Assembly: GCA_023213315.1 (NCBI GenBank)
Contig: JAKCPI010002884.1
Location: 24,446-88,445 of the forward strand
Direction of reading: 5' to 3'
DNA length: 64,000 bases
Source: Euborellia annulipes
Taxonomy: Eukaryota; Arthropoda; Insecta; Dermaptera; Anisolabididae
Shown: piece by piece, positions 54,928 through 64,000 of the stretch
Layout: each line of letters begins with the position of its first letter
How positions within the stretch are numbered: position 1 is the first letter of the stretch
Position numbers and translations under genes: made by a program
The notes under the pieces: model-generated
The model's database searches: none
Seen by the model: only the letters and a program-made list of their open reading frames with translations
What the model was told of the DNA's origin: nothing

Positions 54928-55543
54928 GGGGGTTCAGGAGCGACGTCTAAACGTACTTAAAAAAAAAACTATTATAAGGAATTTTTCAATGCGGTTTTTT
55001 TTTTTAATGAATTAAATTCATAAGAGATTATTGGGACATCGAGCTATAATTTTTTTAATGACTTATTAGAAAATTAAAGAAATTAATTTTTTTGTTATCA
55101 AGCAAATACAAAAAAACAATCTGTCCCAATAATCTTTAATTTTTTTTTAATTTAAAAATGAATTTATTGTTATTATTAATCACATATTAATTAAGAAATT
55201 TTTAAAATAAGCTTAGATGATTTATTTAAAAACCAACTGTCAAATTAGTTCAGCATTCTTGCAATAGATGGCAGGCTAGTCTAACAGCTGATCCCCTTTT
55301 GGCCTATATTTATATATTTTTATGCTTTTATAAAAGATACATAATATATAATAACATTTACAAAGTATTTATTGTTAAAAGATCAATGAAAATCAACCAA
55401 ATGCATTAAATATTATTAGCTACCATTCTGACATCTCTTGGCAAATTTTTGAATTACTTGATTTTTTTTGGGCATACTTTTAATGACACGCAACGCCATC
55501 TTATCGGGAAAAACATGCGTAACACCTTCCCTCCCGTAGCCCC
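54928..55543. mobile_element. TTAA-flanked repeat, copy 2
   Basis: 616 bp between TTAA at 54924-54927 and TTAA at 55544-55547. Ends GGGGGTTCAGGAGCGACG and, inverted, GGGGCTACGGGAGGGAAG. Very similar to copy 1 at 38717. Confidence 0.78.
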
Positions 55544-55737
55544 TTAAAAAAAAAAAACTTGGAAATTATTTTTCGATAATTTCACTGCTCTTTAGGCCAC
55601 CCACCAAACACGTTAGCCTAGCGGTTATCTATCCACCAGGGGCAATGTATAAATCATTCATTCGGTTCCAAAACTTATTTATTTGTTCTATCTTTTCAGA
55701 AAACTTCTTATAATAGATACAATTGTAGTTACAGGTA

Positions 55738-55938
55738 CAGTGAGGGTAAAAATTAAAGCACCACATGCTTTTTTTCGTATGATTATTTCATTGTTATTAC
55801 TAAAAGAAGATGGAAATCTTTATTGTTCTTCTGCGTTTAAACCACATGGTTGGTCTTGATCATATTTTCTTAAAACAATGGAATTATCACATGAGAAATA
55901 TTATATATTATATATAAAGATATTCACTCCCCACTTTG
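55738..55938. mobile_element. TA-flanked MITE, CAGTGAGGG family, copy 2
   Basis: 201 bp between TA at 55736-55737 and 55939-55940. CAGTGAGGGTAAAAATTAAA at the left; the right end is diverged (CCCCACTTTG). Confidence 0.65.
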
Positions 55939-56055
55939 TACAATTCAGTTTTGAAAATAACAAAGAGTGAAAGTTTTTGATTGCTTCTTTTATTCACCAC
56001 TCTCTTAAGAGAGTGGAATAATTATTTTTATTAAATGTTCCCCATTCTCAAGCCT

Positions 56056-56100
56056 GATGTCTCGGGTTCGCTTCCCTTCCCAAGCAAGAAAAACTATTTC
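56056..56100 (+). repeat. tRNA-like SINE piece
   Basis: CTCGGGTTCGCTTCCC B box with little upstream support. Confidence 0.35.
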
Positions 56101-56470
56101 CACCAATCTTTTGAGATGAATAGAAATGGGGTCTAAAAAGGCCTTCATCCATTCATTTTCATTTTGAATGGACTAATGTCCGTTTGGCCAGCTTTCAACT
56201 CTAAATGACCTTAAAACAAATTTTAAAAATTCCCCCAAAAGCACTTTAGGCTATTATCATCCACTTTGCGTTATTGACCAGTGAATCTATTTTATTAGGT
56301 CAGATTCTTTAAAATAATAGTCCAGCATTTGTCCTGGGAAAAATATTTTTTTTTTTTTCAATTGAATTGACTAGCAATCCATATATATATATATATAAAA
56401 TATTTGAACAATATTGACAAAGGCATTTTGTGTACGAGAAGAGCTCTGTGTGTTATTTTTTTCCAATTTT
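56101..56470. other. Nothing recognised
   Basis: AT-rich with a short (TA)n near 56382-56397. Confidence 0.35.
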
Positions 56471-56477
56471 TAATTGG

Positions 56478-56509
56478 CCCCGAAGGACGCGATTGGCGTC
56501 CGAAACGTC
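56478..56509 (+). ncRNA. Hammerhead-like motif with perfect stem II
   Basis: CGAAGGACGCGATTGGCGTC then CGAAACGTC. Stem II GGACGC/GCGTCC is 6 bp perfect with a GATTG loop and GAAACGTC is intact, but the 5' core has decayed to CCCCGAA. Confidence 0.4.
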
Positions 56510-56798
56510 AACCAAAAGAAATTAAAATAGTTTTTTATTCTTCTGGCTGCAGATCTGCCTTCCTTAAGATTAAACAATTTCAATTAAAATTATGTCAAAA
56601 TATTTATTTCTTCTCTCCCCAATTTTCCTAAATAAAAATTCTCTCGCTTCTCGCTAGAATGATAGTTTAATAACTTCTGGAGACAGTCGACACCAACGAT
56701 AGGCCTTCTTTTTGCTATAGAGATGTCTATTTTAACCCAGGAATGTTTTTACTAGAATTAAATAAATAAGTGCTCTGTTTTTCTTTTACATTATTTTT

Positions 56799-57465
56799 AC
56801 TTTCTCTTACCTATGTATATATGTAATATATATATATAGAAAGAAAGTATTGGATTCATGTCAAAAATTCGATGTCGAGATTTTGATGGATCTTCACGTT
56901 TTGAGGTCCCCTGAATCCAAAAAAGTGGTTTTCGCGACATGGTCTGTCTGTGTGTGTGTGTGTCTGTGTGTGAACAAAATATCTCAAGAACGAAAAGAGC
57001 TAGGAAGTTGAAATTTTATATTTAAGTTAGGCACCCCCATGGGACGTGACACGAAGCTTTTGAACAAAATCGACCAAAAAGTACTAGTACTTTACTGATG
57101 CACTTTTTCAGTTTTTTTCGATTTTCTCAAAATTTGCTCCAACGATTTTTTTTTTAAATTCAAAAATCAATTATTTTTTAGATTCTCTATAAAATGTATA
57201 TTCTCATTTTGTGATTGAAATCTTCTGAAGGCCACTTTACTCTTGTACTCCATAGAAAAGATAGGAGAAATGGTTGCCATGGTAACAACATATAAATATT
57301 TTGCCATACTTATAAATTTTACATCTTGAAAATCAAATGTACCCTACTGTCGGAAACTAAATACATGTCGACACAAAAAATCTGGTGTGACAAGCACAGA
57401 ACACAACTTTCGATTACCGAAGGTAAGAGAAAGTTGTGTGCTGTGCGCCAGTCACACCAGATTTT
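56799..57465 (-). mobile_element. Family X, full-length copy 4
   Basis: Complete in inverse: 3' hairpin, GTCTGTCTGTGTGTGTGTG block, core, X-box GTTGCCATGGTAAC (57273-57286) and 5' hairpin (AATCTGGTGTGACAAGCACA ... GTCACACCAGATTTT). Confidence 0.82.
57273..57286. promoter_or_regulatory. RFX X-box-like palindrome in family X
   Basis: GTTGCCATGGTAAC, perfect to consensus. Confidence 0.5.
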
Positions 57466-58435
57466 TTAGAATTTACTTTATGTTTGAACCCTTTTAAAAA
57501 ACAAATATTTAAAAGAACAAAATATTACAAAAACAAAAGAGCAAAACAAATCATCATTCAAGCGCCTGCTTTGAAGAACAAAGAAAATAATTACGATTAC
57601 GAAAGCGAATTCGGCGCGATGTCACCTTTTGTTCTTGAAGGATCGAATTGCACGAGAAATCGTAAACATTATTAGCATTGCGTAATTGACTGCCAATGGA
57701 TCAGGTCGTGCTCTGATCTCCTTGGTAATGATGATCATCCTTAGTATATACACAAGAATGAACAGAGCGAATTCCTTTTCCCGTTACTAATGTTTAGGTC
57801 ATATTTTTTGATGCTGAACTCGAAAAAAAAAAATCAAGTTTTTATTAAATTATATATCATCTCCGTGAGCATTGCCGTTATTTGTTTAATTAATATGAAA
57901 AAAAAAGGAGAGATATATGTTTCTAGATCCTTTTCGAGTGATGGTCAGGGTTAAAAGGGTCAATCAGTTAGCGAATAGCGAAATCTCATTTTTTTTAGAA
58001 ATCGTTTAAAATATTAATATTCGAAAATGATAATTTATCATCAAAAGAAATTTTTTTTTCTTAATTAAAATAAAGAATTTACAAATATTATTGTAATTTT
58101 AAAGAAAGTGATTTATTTATTATAAAAATTTGCAATTGGAACAGAAAACGCCTCAAAGGGGATTTTCTTTATTACCGTGTGTTTGCCTCGTAGCAATGAG
58201 GCCCAAATTTGTTCAAATTATTTCTTTTATGAAACAGGTGATCCATCAAACAATGCGCGGTATATATTAACTTCCCGTTACTTCCTTTAGATAAATCCCT
58301 ATTTTTTTTTTTTTACCTAGTAAAATAAAACTCTAAAAATCTTTAAAAATTTTCATATCTTTTGAGTTTTTGAAGTGAAAATCAATCATATATCAAATTA
58401 TTTTTCAATCAGAAAAAGCAAATTTTGTCATAATT
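57466..58435. other. Nothing recognised; small GC-normal strip 57560-57680
   Basis: The strip has an open frame that ends KENNYDYESEFGAMSPFVLE but no acceptor or donor in place. Not called a gene. Confidence 0.3.
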
Positions 58436-58438
58436 ATA

Positions 58439-59674
58439 TAAACCTTGTTATGCATTAGTGTGTCAAGCGCCAAAAAATTAAAAATTGAGTCAAGCACGTA
58501 ATATTGTTTCAAATGCTATTGGGATCTATGGGAGAGGCGTGGCTTCACCTGGTGGCAAAAAATGAACTAGCCATTGTAGGATTGAATGGCTGAGCTGATA
58601 CGCAAGTACACGTGTTTTATGAGACACAAAGTTTAATTAAAAATAAAAAATGGGTGTGACGATACAGGAAATTTGTAGGTTTTCTTCTGCCACACTTACT
58701 AATAGAAATTTTATTTGTGGAGACAATATTATTGATCCTGGTCATGTTTTAAAGTGAGTAATACACAGACAGTTTCAATGACAGACCAAATTCTTGCTTT
58801 CTGTTTACAAACAACAAGTTTTCCAGAAGAATTTCATGCAGTGGCGTCATTGGGGGGAGGCATTTGCCCCCCCCCCCCCCCCAAGGGCTCTGATTTTTAT
58901 AAAATTTTATATTATTCAAAATAAAATGCTCCAAAATACATCTAGGAGTATACAAACTGTACAAATTTTATAATAATAATAACAAAAAATGTGTTTGGAG
59001 TGCACCACATAAATCAGCTCTTAAAAAAATACGATATGAGACGCCTTTGCTCGAGCACAATTGTTTTGGAGAAAAACAAGAAAAAGATAGAGGCAAAAAT
59101 TAAAAAGAAGGTTTCTAAATCTGATAGATTGATTCTTCTACAATAAAATTATTTATAATTTTCACTATACTGTCTTTTTTTTTGGAAAAGAATGAAATCG
59201 AACTGTTTCATGCTTAGATGCATGACTTTTGCACCCATAAACACAAAGTAGATTCACATTGCTTTTATTTTTATAAGGAGAAAATTTCATATTTGTGAAT
59301 ATATTAGTGTATGTATGTATTATTTATTAATCTAACAATAATGTTTACTCGTGGGTTATAACTTTTTTTTAAATAATACAATTATATCAGATGTTTAAAT
59401 GTTCTTGTCCCTTATATCACGTTAAACATATGAAGGTTTATCCTACAATCGCTAGTTCGAATTTAAGCCACCAGGTAGAGTATTGAAATGCTAAAGATCC
59501 CAATAATTAATAGTATTTTTTATAAAATATGTCATAAAAAAATTTATATTTAATGGTTATTTGCACAATTGACAAAAAAATTATATATAATCCAATGAAA
59601 ACAAAAAACTTTAATGTTAATTTTCTCAAAACTTGGTAGCTGGCGCTTGACACGCTAATGCGTAACAGGGTCCG
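58439..59674. mobile_element. MITE Y, copy 3, split by a 1-kb insert
   Basis: The two halves of Y are at 58439-58518 and 59504-59674. Comparison with copy 1 shows that they were contiguous (GCTA|TAATTAATAG). The insert at 58519-59503 has short inverted ends TTGGGATC / GATCCCAA. Confidence 0.7.
58519..59503. mobile_element. Unclassified 985-bp insert in MITE Y
   Basis: Ends TTGGGATCTATGGG ... TAAAGATCCCAA. The interior has a hAT-like piece (CAGTGGCGTCATTGGGG, 58840 on) and no clear ORF. Target handling is ambiguous: the reference TATA site is matched without an extra duplication. Confidence 0.5.
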
Positions 59675-59760
59675 TATAAGTTTTGATTATTTAAGAATTC
59701 TGAATTCGATTCAATCACCTAATGAAGGGAAACTAAATTATCAAAACATTGCTATATAAC

Positions 59761-59930
59761 CAGAGATGGGCAAAATAGGAGCGCCATCCAATCCTCATAT
59801 TCGGCAAGAGGAAAGATCACAATCCCCAATCCGATCCCGTTTTCAAAAATTCTCCATTTAATCTTCTGATTTGAAATCGTATTTTAAGATCGAATCCTTT
59901 TGTCACATTCCTTTCATTCGATCTGTTTTG
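59761..59930 (+). mobile_element. hAT-like left end, CAGAGATGGGCAAAATAGG
   Basis: The end resembles CAGGGATGGGC at 360. Subterminal GATCGAATCC / CCAATCCGATCC words follow. No right end was found. Confidence 0.4.
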
Positions 59931-59935
59931 TTGGG

Positions 59936-59957
59936 AACGTTTTTGGCCATCATCAGG
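59936..59957 (-). ncRNA. Hammerhead-like motif, short
   Basis: The minus strand reads CCTGATGATGGCCAAAAACG. CUGAUGA is intact but stem II and GAAAC are mostly lost. Confidence 0.3.
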
Positions 59958-60092
59958 TAGATGCATTCACTTTGAACAGAATTGGCAACCGACACGTTGT
60001 ATTTTATGTAATTAATAACGCACTTTGTATTATTATTTGCTAAAATAAACCAGGATTTTATAAATTAATAATCCTGGATGGAATTTATTATA

Positions 60093-60540
60093 ATAGATTA
60101 CACGTTTTGAAGTCCCCTGAATCCAAAAAAATGGTTTTCATGACATGGTTTGTCTGTCTGTCAGAGAACAAAATATCTATATAACGAAAAAAGCTAGGAG
60201 ATTGAAATTTTATATTTAAGTTTACTGCCCCTCTGGGACGTGACCCGAACCTTTTGAACAAATTCGGCCGAAAAACACTAGTACTTCACTGATGTACTTT
60301 TTCAGTTTTGTTTTTTTTTTTCGATTTTCTCAAAACTCGTTCTAAAGATTTTGATTAAAATTCATAAATCAATTATTTTTACTTTCTCTTACCCTATATA
60401 TGAAATATATAGAGAGAAAGTATTCGATTCATGTCAAAAATTCGATGTCGAGATTTTTTTAGATGCTATTTAAAATGTATATTCTCATTTTGCCATTGAA
60501 TTCTTATGAGGACCACTTTACTCTAGACTTTTTCTTTTTT
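60093..60540 (-). mobile_element. Family X pieces, rearranged
   Basis: TTTTGAAGTCCCCTGAATCC, TGTCTGTCTG, core to TCATAAATCAATTATTTTTA, then a second 3' hairpin (ACTTTCTCTTACCCTATATA) and core words to CACTTTACTCT, where a SINE has inserted. Confidence 0.6.
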
Positions 60541-60766
60541 TTTTCACACTCACATTCACACATCCATACACACAGTCTTTTCGGCAACTTAGTCCATTTA
60601 AGACTTTTTACGATACCCGTTATTTGTAAATATATCTATTGGGGTCCATGCATTCTTAATGGTATCCAAATGGCTTAAATAAAATCATCAGACTGCCTGG
60701 GATCTTAACCCTCGACCCTTGGAATACAAGGCAGGAGCGCTACCAACTATGCCAAGCCCGAGGGCT
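60541..60766 (-). repeat. S1 tRNA-derived SINE, full-length
   Basis: Minus strand: head AGCCCTCGGGCTTGGCATAG, a changed B box GGGTTAAGATCCC, body and tail through GTTGCCGAAAAGACTGTGTG. Inserted in family X; ACTCT at both sides (60530, 60767) fits a short target duplication. Confidence 0.75.
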
Positions 60767-60783
60767 ACTCTTGTACTTCATTG

Positions 60784-60955
60784 GGGTTCGGATCCCAGGC
60801 AGTCCGATGATTTTATTTAAGCGATTTGGATACCTGGACCCCCAATCGATATATTTACAAATAACGAGTATCGTTTAAAGTCTTATATGACCTAAGTTGC
60901 CGAAAAGACTGCGAGAATGGAATGGGAAAAAAGTGTGGGTGTTTAAAAAAAAAAT
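60784..60955 (+). repeat. S1 SINE without head, inverted neighbour
   Basis: GGGTTCGGATCCCAGGCAG to GTTGCCGAAAAGACTGCG and AAAAAAGTGTGGGTG. Lacks the A box. Opposite in direction to the previous copy. Confidence 0.7.
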
Positions 60956-60989
60956 TGTATATCTTGAATTCTAATACAGTATATCGGCG

Positions 60990-61070
60990 GAAACTGAATA
61001 TATGTCGACACAAAACATTGGTATGACATTACAGAATTGTGTGCTGTGCGACCAGTCACACCAGATTTTT
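60990..61070 (-). mobile_element. Family X 5' hairpin fragment
   Basis: ATGTCGACACAAAACATTGG ... GTGCTGTGCGACCAGTCACA CCAG; the centre of the hairpin is lost. Confidence 0.5.
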
Positions 61071-62090
61071 TATAATCATTTCCACGAGAATCATTTTGAG
61101 ATATACCAATATTTAGAGAATAAAAAATAGTAAAATTTTTAATTAAAATTAAGAAAACGGAATCTCAGGTTAGACAACGCTTTTATATACGTGCATTAAT
61201 TAGGAAAATAGAAATTCAAAAGATAAATAATAAAATAGTACTACTGTATGTTACATTCAATTCATTCATCATGTTATAAAGTTATTACAACTCTCTCAAA
61301 ATTCTCATTAAAAAAAAAAGAAATAGATGAATATCTTTATAGAAATTGACCAAAGTTTGATTGCTTTATTTTTTAATTTATAGCTGTAATTATTTAAAAA
61401 AAAAAAGCCCACTTTGTAATTATTTATCTGACATTTAATCCCAAGATTTTTTTTTTTAAATTTTGATTCGCATTCACTTTTTTTTTCCTCACTTATGTTA
61501 AAATAAGAAAAACTGATAAAAAGTAAAAAAAAAAAACTTTCACAGAGTAATTAGACATTTCAAAGCCATAAAGGGGCATTCGGTATCAGATAAGATTTTC
61601 GTTTACTTTCTCAAACAAATTCCTCACTGAATTAAAAAAAAAAAAATCTGTGAACCTCACTGCTTTGACCCCAGAGGTCGAAGCAAAGTTTGGGAGGGTG
61701 CCCTGTACCACTTACGTTCAATTTGCACACCGTCCCACGCTCTCTCTGAAATAAAAAAAGGGCGGACGGTTGAATCTTTTTAAATAATAGAGAAGAACAT
61801 AAAAGAGGTGTGTTGTCAGAATGCAAATCTCACAAAAAAAAAAAAATTTCTACTAATATCCACATATTTATAAAGTTCAGTTCACTATTAAAGGAAAACA
61901 AAAAGAAAAGAAAAATTAAATGTTAGATCACTAATTCAAGGTATTAAAAGAAAATAACTGTTTTTAATTTAATCCTTCTACTCTCTGGAAAATTATCATT
62001 TTTCCATGACTTGAAGCGTGATGGGGGGCGAGCTCCCCTAAATACATCACTGAATCTTATCAATTGAGTTGTGAATGTACTTTACTTCTT
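61071..62090. other. Nothing recognised; GC-normal strip 61640-61830
   Basis: The strip (CCCCAGAGGTCGAAGCAAAG and onwards) does not match repeats here and shows no coding or splice evidence. Confidence 0.3.
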
Positions 62091-62093
62091 CTA

Positions 62094-62130
62094 TTCTTGG
62101 TATTATTCCTGCGGTGAGGGGTCGGCAACT
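62094..62130 (-). mobile_element. RTE-like LINE 3' tail
   Basis: ACTTCTTCTATTCTTGGTAT and CCTGCGGTGAGGGGTCGGC match the terminal part of the copies at 10908, 37370 and 48968. Confidence 0.45.
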
Positions 62131-62378
62131 TTCACCAACACCAGTTTATTTATTTAATTGCTGATAGGAGGAATGCTCTTTCGGCTTCTTTACCAAATAA
62201 ACCCCCCAAGAACTATATAAGAAGATAATTATTACCTTGGTAATCAGGTTGAGATTGGGGCATGTAGCAACGCCTCAATATCTTTTTAGGACCGGGTTAA
62301 GAGAAAATCCCTTTTGTGATTGTTAGCCCGACACCGACCACGTGTTTTTGGGATGCTCTAAAAATGCACTGATTACAG

Positions 62379-62884
62379 GGAAATATTACAAATTATTGAG
62401 GAAGGATGTGAAAATGCAGGCAGCCAGAAATAAAAACGCTCTCAATTCCCTTTGAATGGCCAGACGTTTCGGGCAAAATATATTTGCCCATCCTCAGTGA
62501 ACTATTCTAGTGGGAGAGAGTTAAGTCTCCTTTGTTATACATAGTGGTTGTTAGATTCTACTATGCATTCTATTTGATGTAACAATATGATGATAAATGT
62601 ATGTAATGTGACATCACTTGATTGTATCTTGACTATGAAAATAGCAAAAAGTTTTAATAACAAAGAACTCATTTATCATCATATTGTTACATCAAATAGA
62701 ATACGTAGTAGAATCTAACAACCACTATGTATACCAAAGGAGACTTAACTCTCTCCCACTAGAATAGTTCACTGAGGATGGGCGAATAAATTTTGCCCGA
62801 AACGTCCGGACATTCAAAGGAAATTGAGAGCGTTTTTATTTCTGGCTGCCTGCATTTACACATCCTTCCTCAATATATTTCCAG
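62379..62884. mobile_element. Large palindrome with two well-formed hammerhead-like motifs
   Basis: Arms of about 220 bp, nearly identical, axis near 62635. The minus motif 62463-62497 has CTGAGGA, stem II GGGCAAA/TTTGCCC (7 bp perfect) and GAAACGTC. The plus motif 62772-62806 has CTGAGGA, GGGC/GCCC and GAAACGTC. CUGAGGA fits CUGANGA. One extra base (T) sits between the core and stem II in both. The best-preserved pair in the window. Confidence 0.65.
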
Positions 62885-63160
62885 CCATTAAATATTAGTA
62901 TTATTATTATTAAAAATTATATTTCTCTCCGACCAGGGTTGAAATTTTAATATCAGAAAACATTAACATTAGAATATTTTTTATTAAGGTAGAAGAATCT
63001 CAAGAATTTTCATCTAGATTGATTCTAAGAAAAGCCCTAATTTGAAGCTGGCTAAATGAATAGTTAACCAAGATTATATTTAATTGCACCCTTGAAGCTA
63101 GCTTTCCTCATGCTTGCTCTTTTAGTCTTCCTTCATCCCTTTTTTTTTTACTAATACGTT
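62885..63160. other. Nothing recognised
   Basis: AT-rich. Confidence 0.35.
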
Positions 63161-63361
63161 ATTTGAGTAATAGTCTTCCCCCAAAACCTACAATCTTCAG
63201 ACTTTCAAGTCTAACCTCAACAGGGACTTCTCAGTTGCCGCAGTTGAGTTTCCCTTTTATGCTTCTCCTTATGTTTTTATTTTCTTCCTGGCTGCATGTG
63301 ACCACTGGTCATTATAGGTCTTCGGACCTTATGCACCCATTCCAAAAAAAAAAAAAAAAAT
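63161..63361 (+). other. Possible retroposed 3' end with A run
   Basis: A GC-normal strip ends ATGCACCCATTCC and about 17 A. One frame reads LKSNLNRDFSVAA, vaguely like the end of a non-LTR reverse transcriptase protein. Weak. Confidence 0.25.
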
Positions 63362-64000
63362 TTATTAATTTTTATAGAGAGATGAGGATGTGAAATGAAA
63401 TAAGAAAAAATATTTTGAGAATCTCTCTTACAGATGACCTACCAAGCCTTAAACTTTTAAAACCTAAAAGTATAAAATTTTAATGGTATCAAAAAATAAA
63501 TCACCTTTATGAGCTTTTACATTTTATTGATACTCGTTATCATAAAAAAATTTGCAAGTAAAAAAGTCCTTTATAAGAATACAAATTCAAAATAATCACT
63601 TTTCCTCTCGTTATTTTTTTTTATATTAGCTAAATATTTTCAAAACTTGTTTCATGAATTATTCATACGTATATGTCAATTTGACCCCTTTAATTTAATG
63701 ATTTATTAATTTTAAAACATTTAAAATAATGCAAAAATAAGTGTGCCAATTTTAAGAACACACCAAACGCCCGCGGTTCGGTTTGTACAATAATTCGAGT
63801 GGGGAGCGGGCAAATTTTATGATGACTTCATCATCCACGGCATGAAAGAGAAAGGATCATTTCTTTTAATTAACTGACACGACATACAACTCCTTGTGAC
63901 TTGTAAAACATTTTGGATTGGCCATTTGCCATTTTTCCATTCACCTCGTGTCATCTCACAATTTCCTCCTCCTATACTTCTTCAACCTTTATCAAGTTCA
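63362..64000. other. Window end, nothing recognised
   Basis: A GC-richer strip at 63765-63845 (CGCCCGCGGTTCGGTTTG) has no coding signal; the remainder is AT-rich. Confidence 0.35.

Noticed and set aside
57436..57675. Host exon with KENNYDYESEFGAMSPFVLE
   Set aside because: No acceptor or donor in the right place, and the start overlaps family X.

Overview
The window looks like intronic and exonic DNA from an arthropod nuclear genome, most likely an insect. It is very AT-rich and packed with decayed transposable elements, it has GT-AG exons of a spectrin-repeat protein, and no long ORF is present. The X repeat family (AATCTGGTGTGAC hairpins) recalls repeats of planthopper-type Hemiptera. That placement is an impression from memory and was not tested.

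Host gene (+ strand): six exons at 14645-14787, 20653-20978, 22530-22661, 22739-22866, 27058-27306 and 31563-31747, and a further one at 37031-37155, belong to one large gene. Junction phases agree for A-B, B-C, D-E and E-F. C-D agrees only if an internal AG acceptor is used. F-G does not join directly, so an exon is probably unseen between them. Exons E and F encode an almost complete three-helix spectrin-type repeat and exon G starts another. This best fits a klarsicht/nesprin-like (KASH/LINC complex) protein; the KASH tail would lie beyond the window. A TCAGT initiator plus a CAG|GTATAT donor at 33218-33386 may be an alternative first exon inside the F-G intron. I see no exon between 37156 and 64000.

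Transposon layer: (1) hAT-type elements and MITEs, many with exact 8-bp target duplications and ends such as CAGGGGCG, CAGTGGCGTAGCGAG, CAGGGATGGGC or TAGAGCCCTGC. (2) About 20 copies or pieces of family X, with a large 5' hairpin, an RFX X-box-like core, a (CA)n/(CAGA)n block and a 3' hairpin. (3) TA-flanked elements: a mauritiana-type mariner remnant at 25180-25920 and short MITEs. A second mariner-like relic at 27441-28250 is recognised by its TIRs and transposase traces, without a clear TA duplication. (4) TTAA-flanked 0.6-kb repeats. (5) Two tRNA-derived SINE families. (6) RTE-like LINE 3' ends. (7) A BEL/Pao integrase relic at 51541-52755, itself split by a hAT-type element. (8) Long foldbacks at 9606-10329, 12490-13818 and 17524-18302. 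(9) A dozen or so CUGANGA...GAAACGUC motifs, resembling the small hammerhead ribozymes of Penelope-like elements, often in head-to-head palindromes.

Layout: 1-14.6 kb is upstream or intronic repeats; 14.6-37.2 kb is the exon-bearing part with repeats filling introns of up to 5.9 kb; 37.2-64 kb is a very long intron or intergenic region of nested transposons. No CRISPR array, rRNA or functional tRNA was found. Nothing here makes a clear new coding system. The most unusual signals are the hammerhead-like palindromes and the repeat-borne X-box sites.
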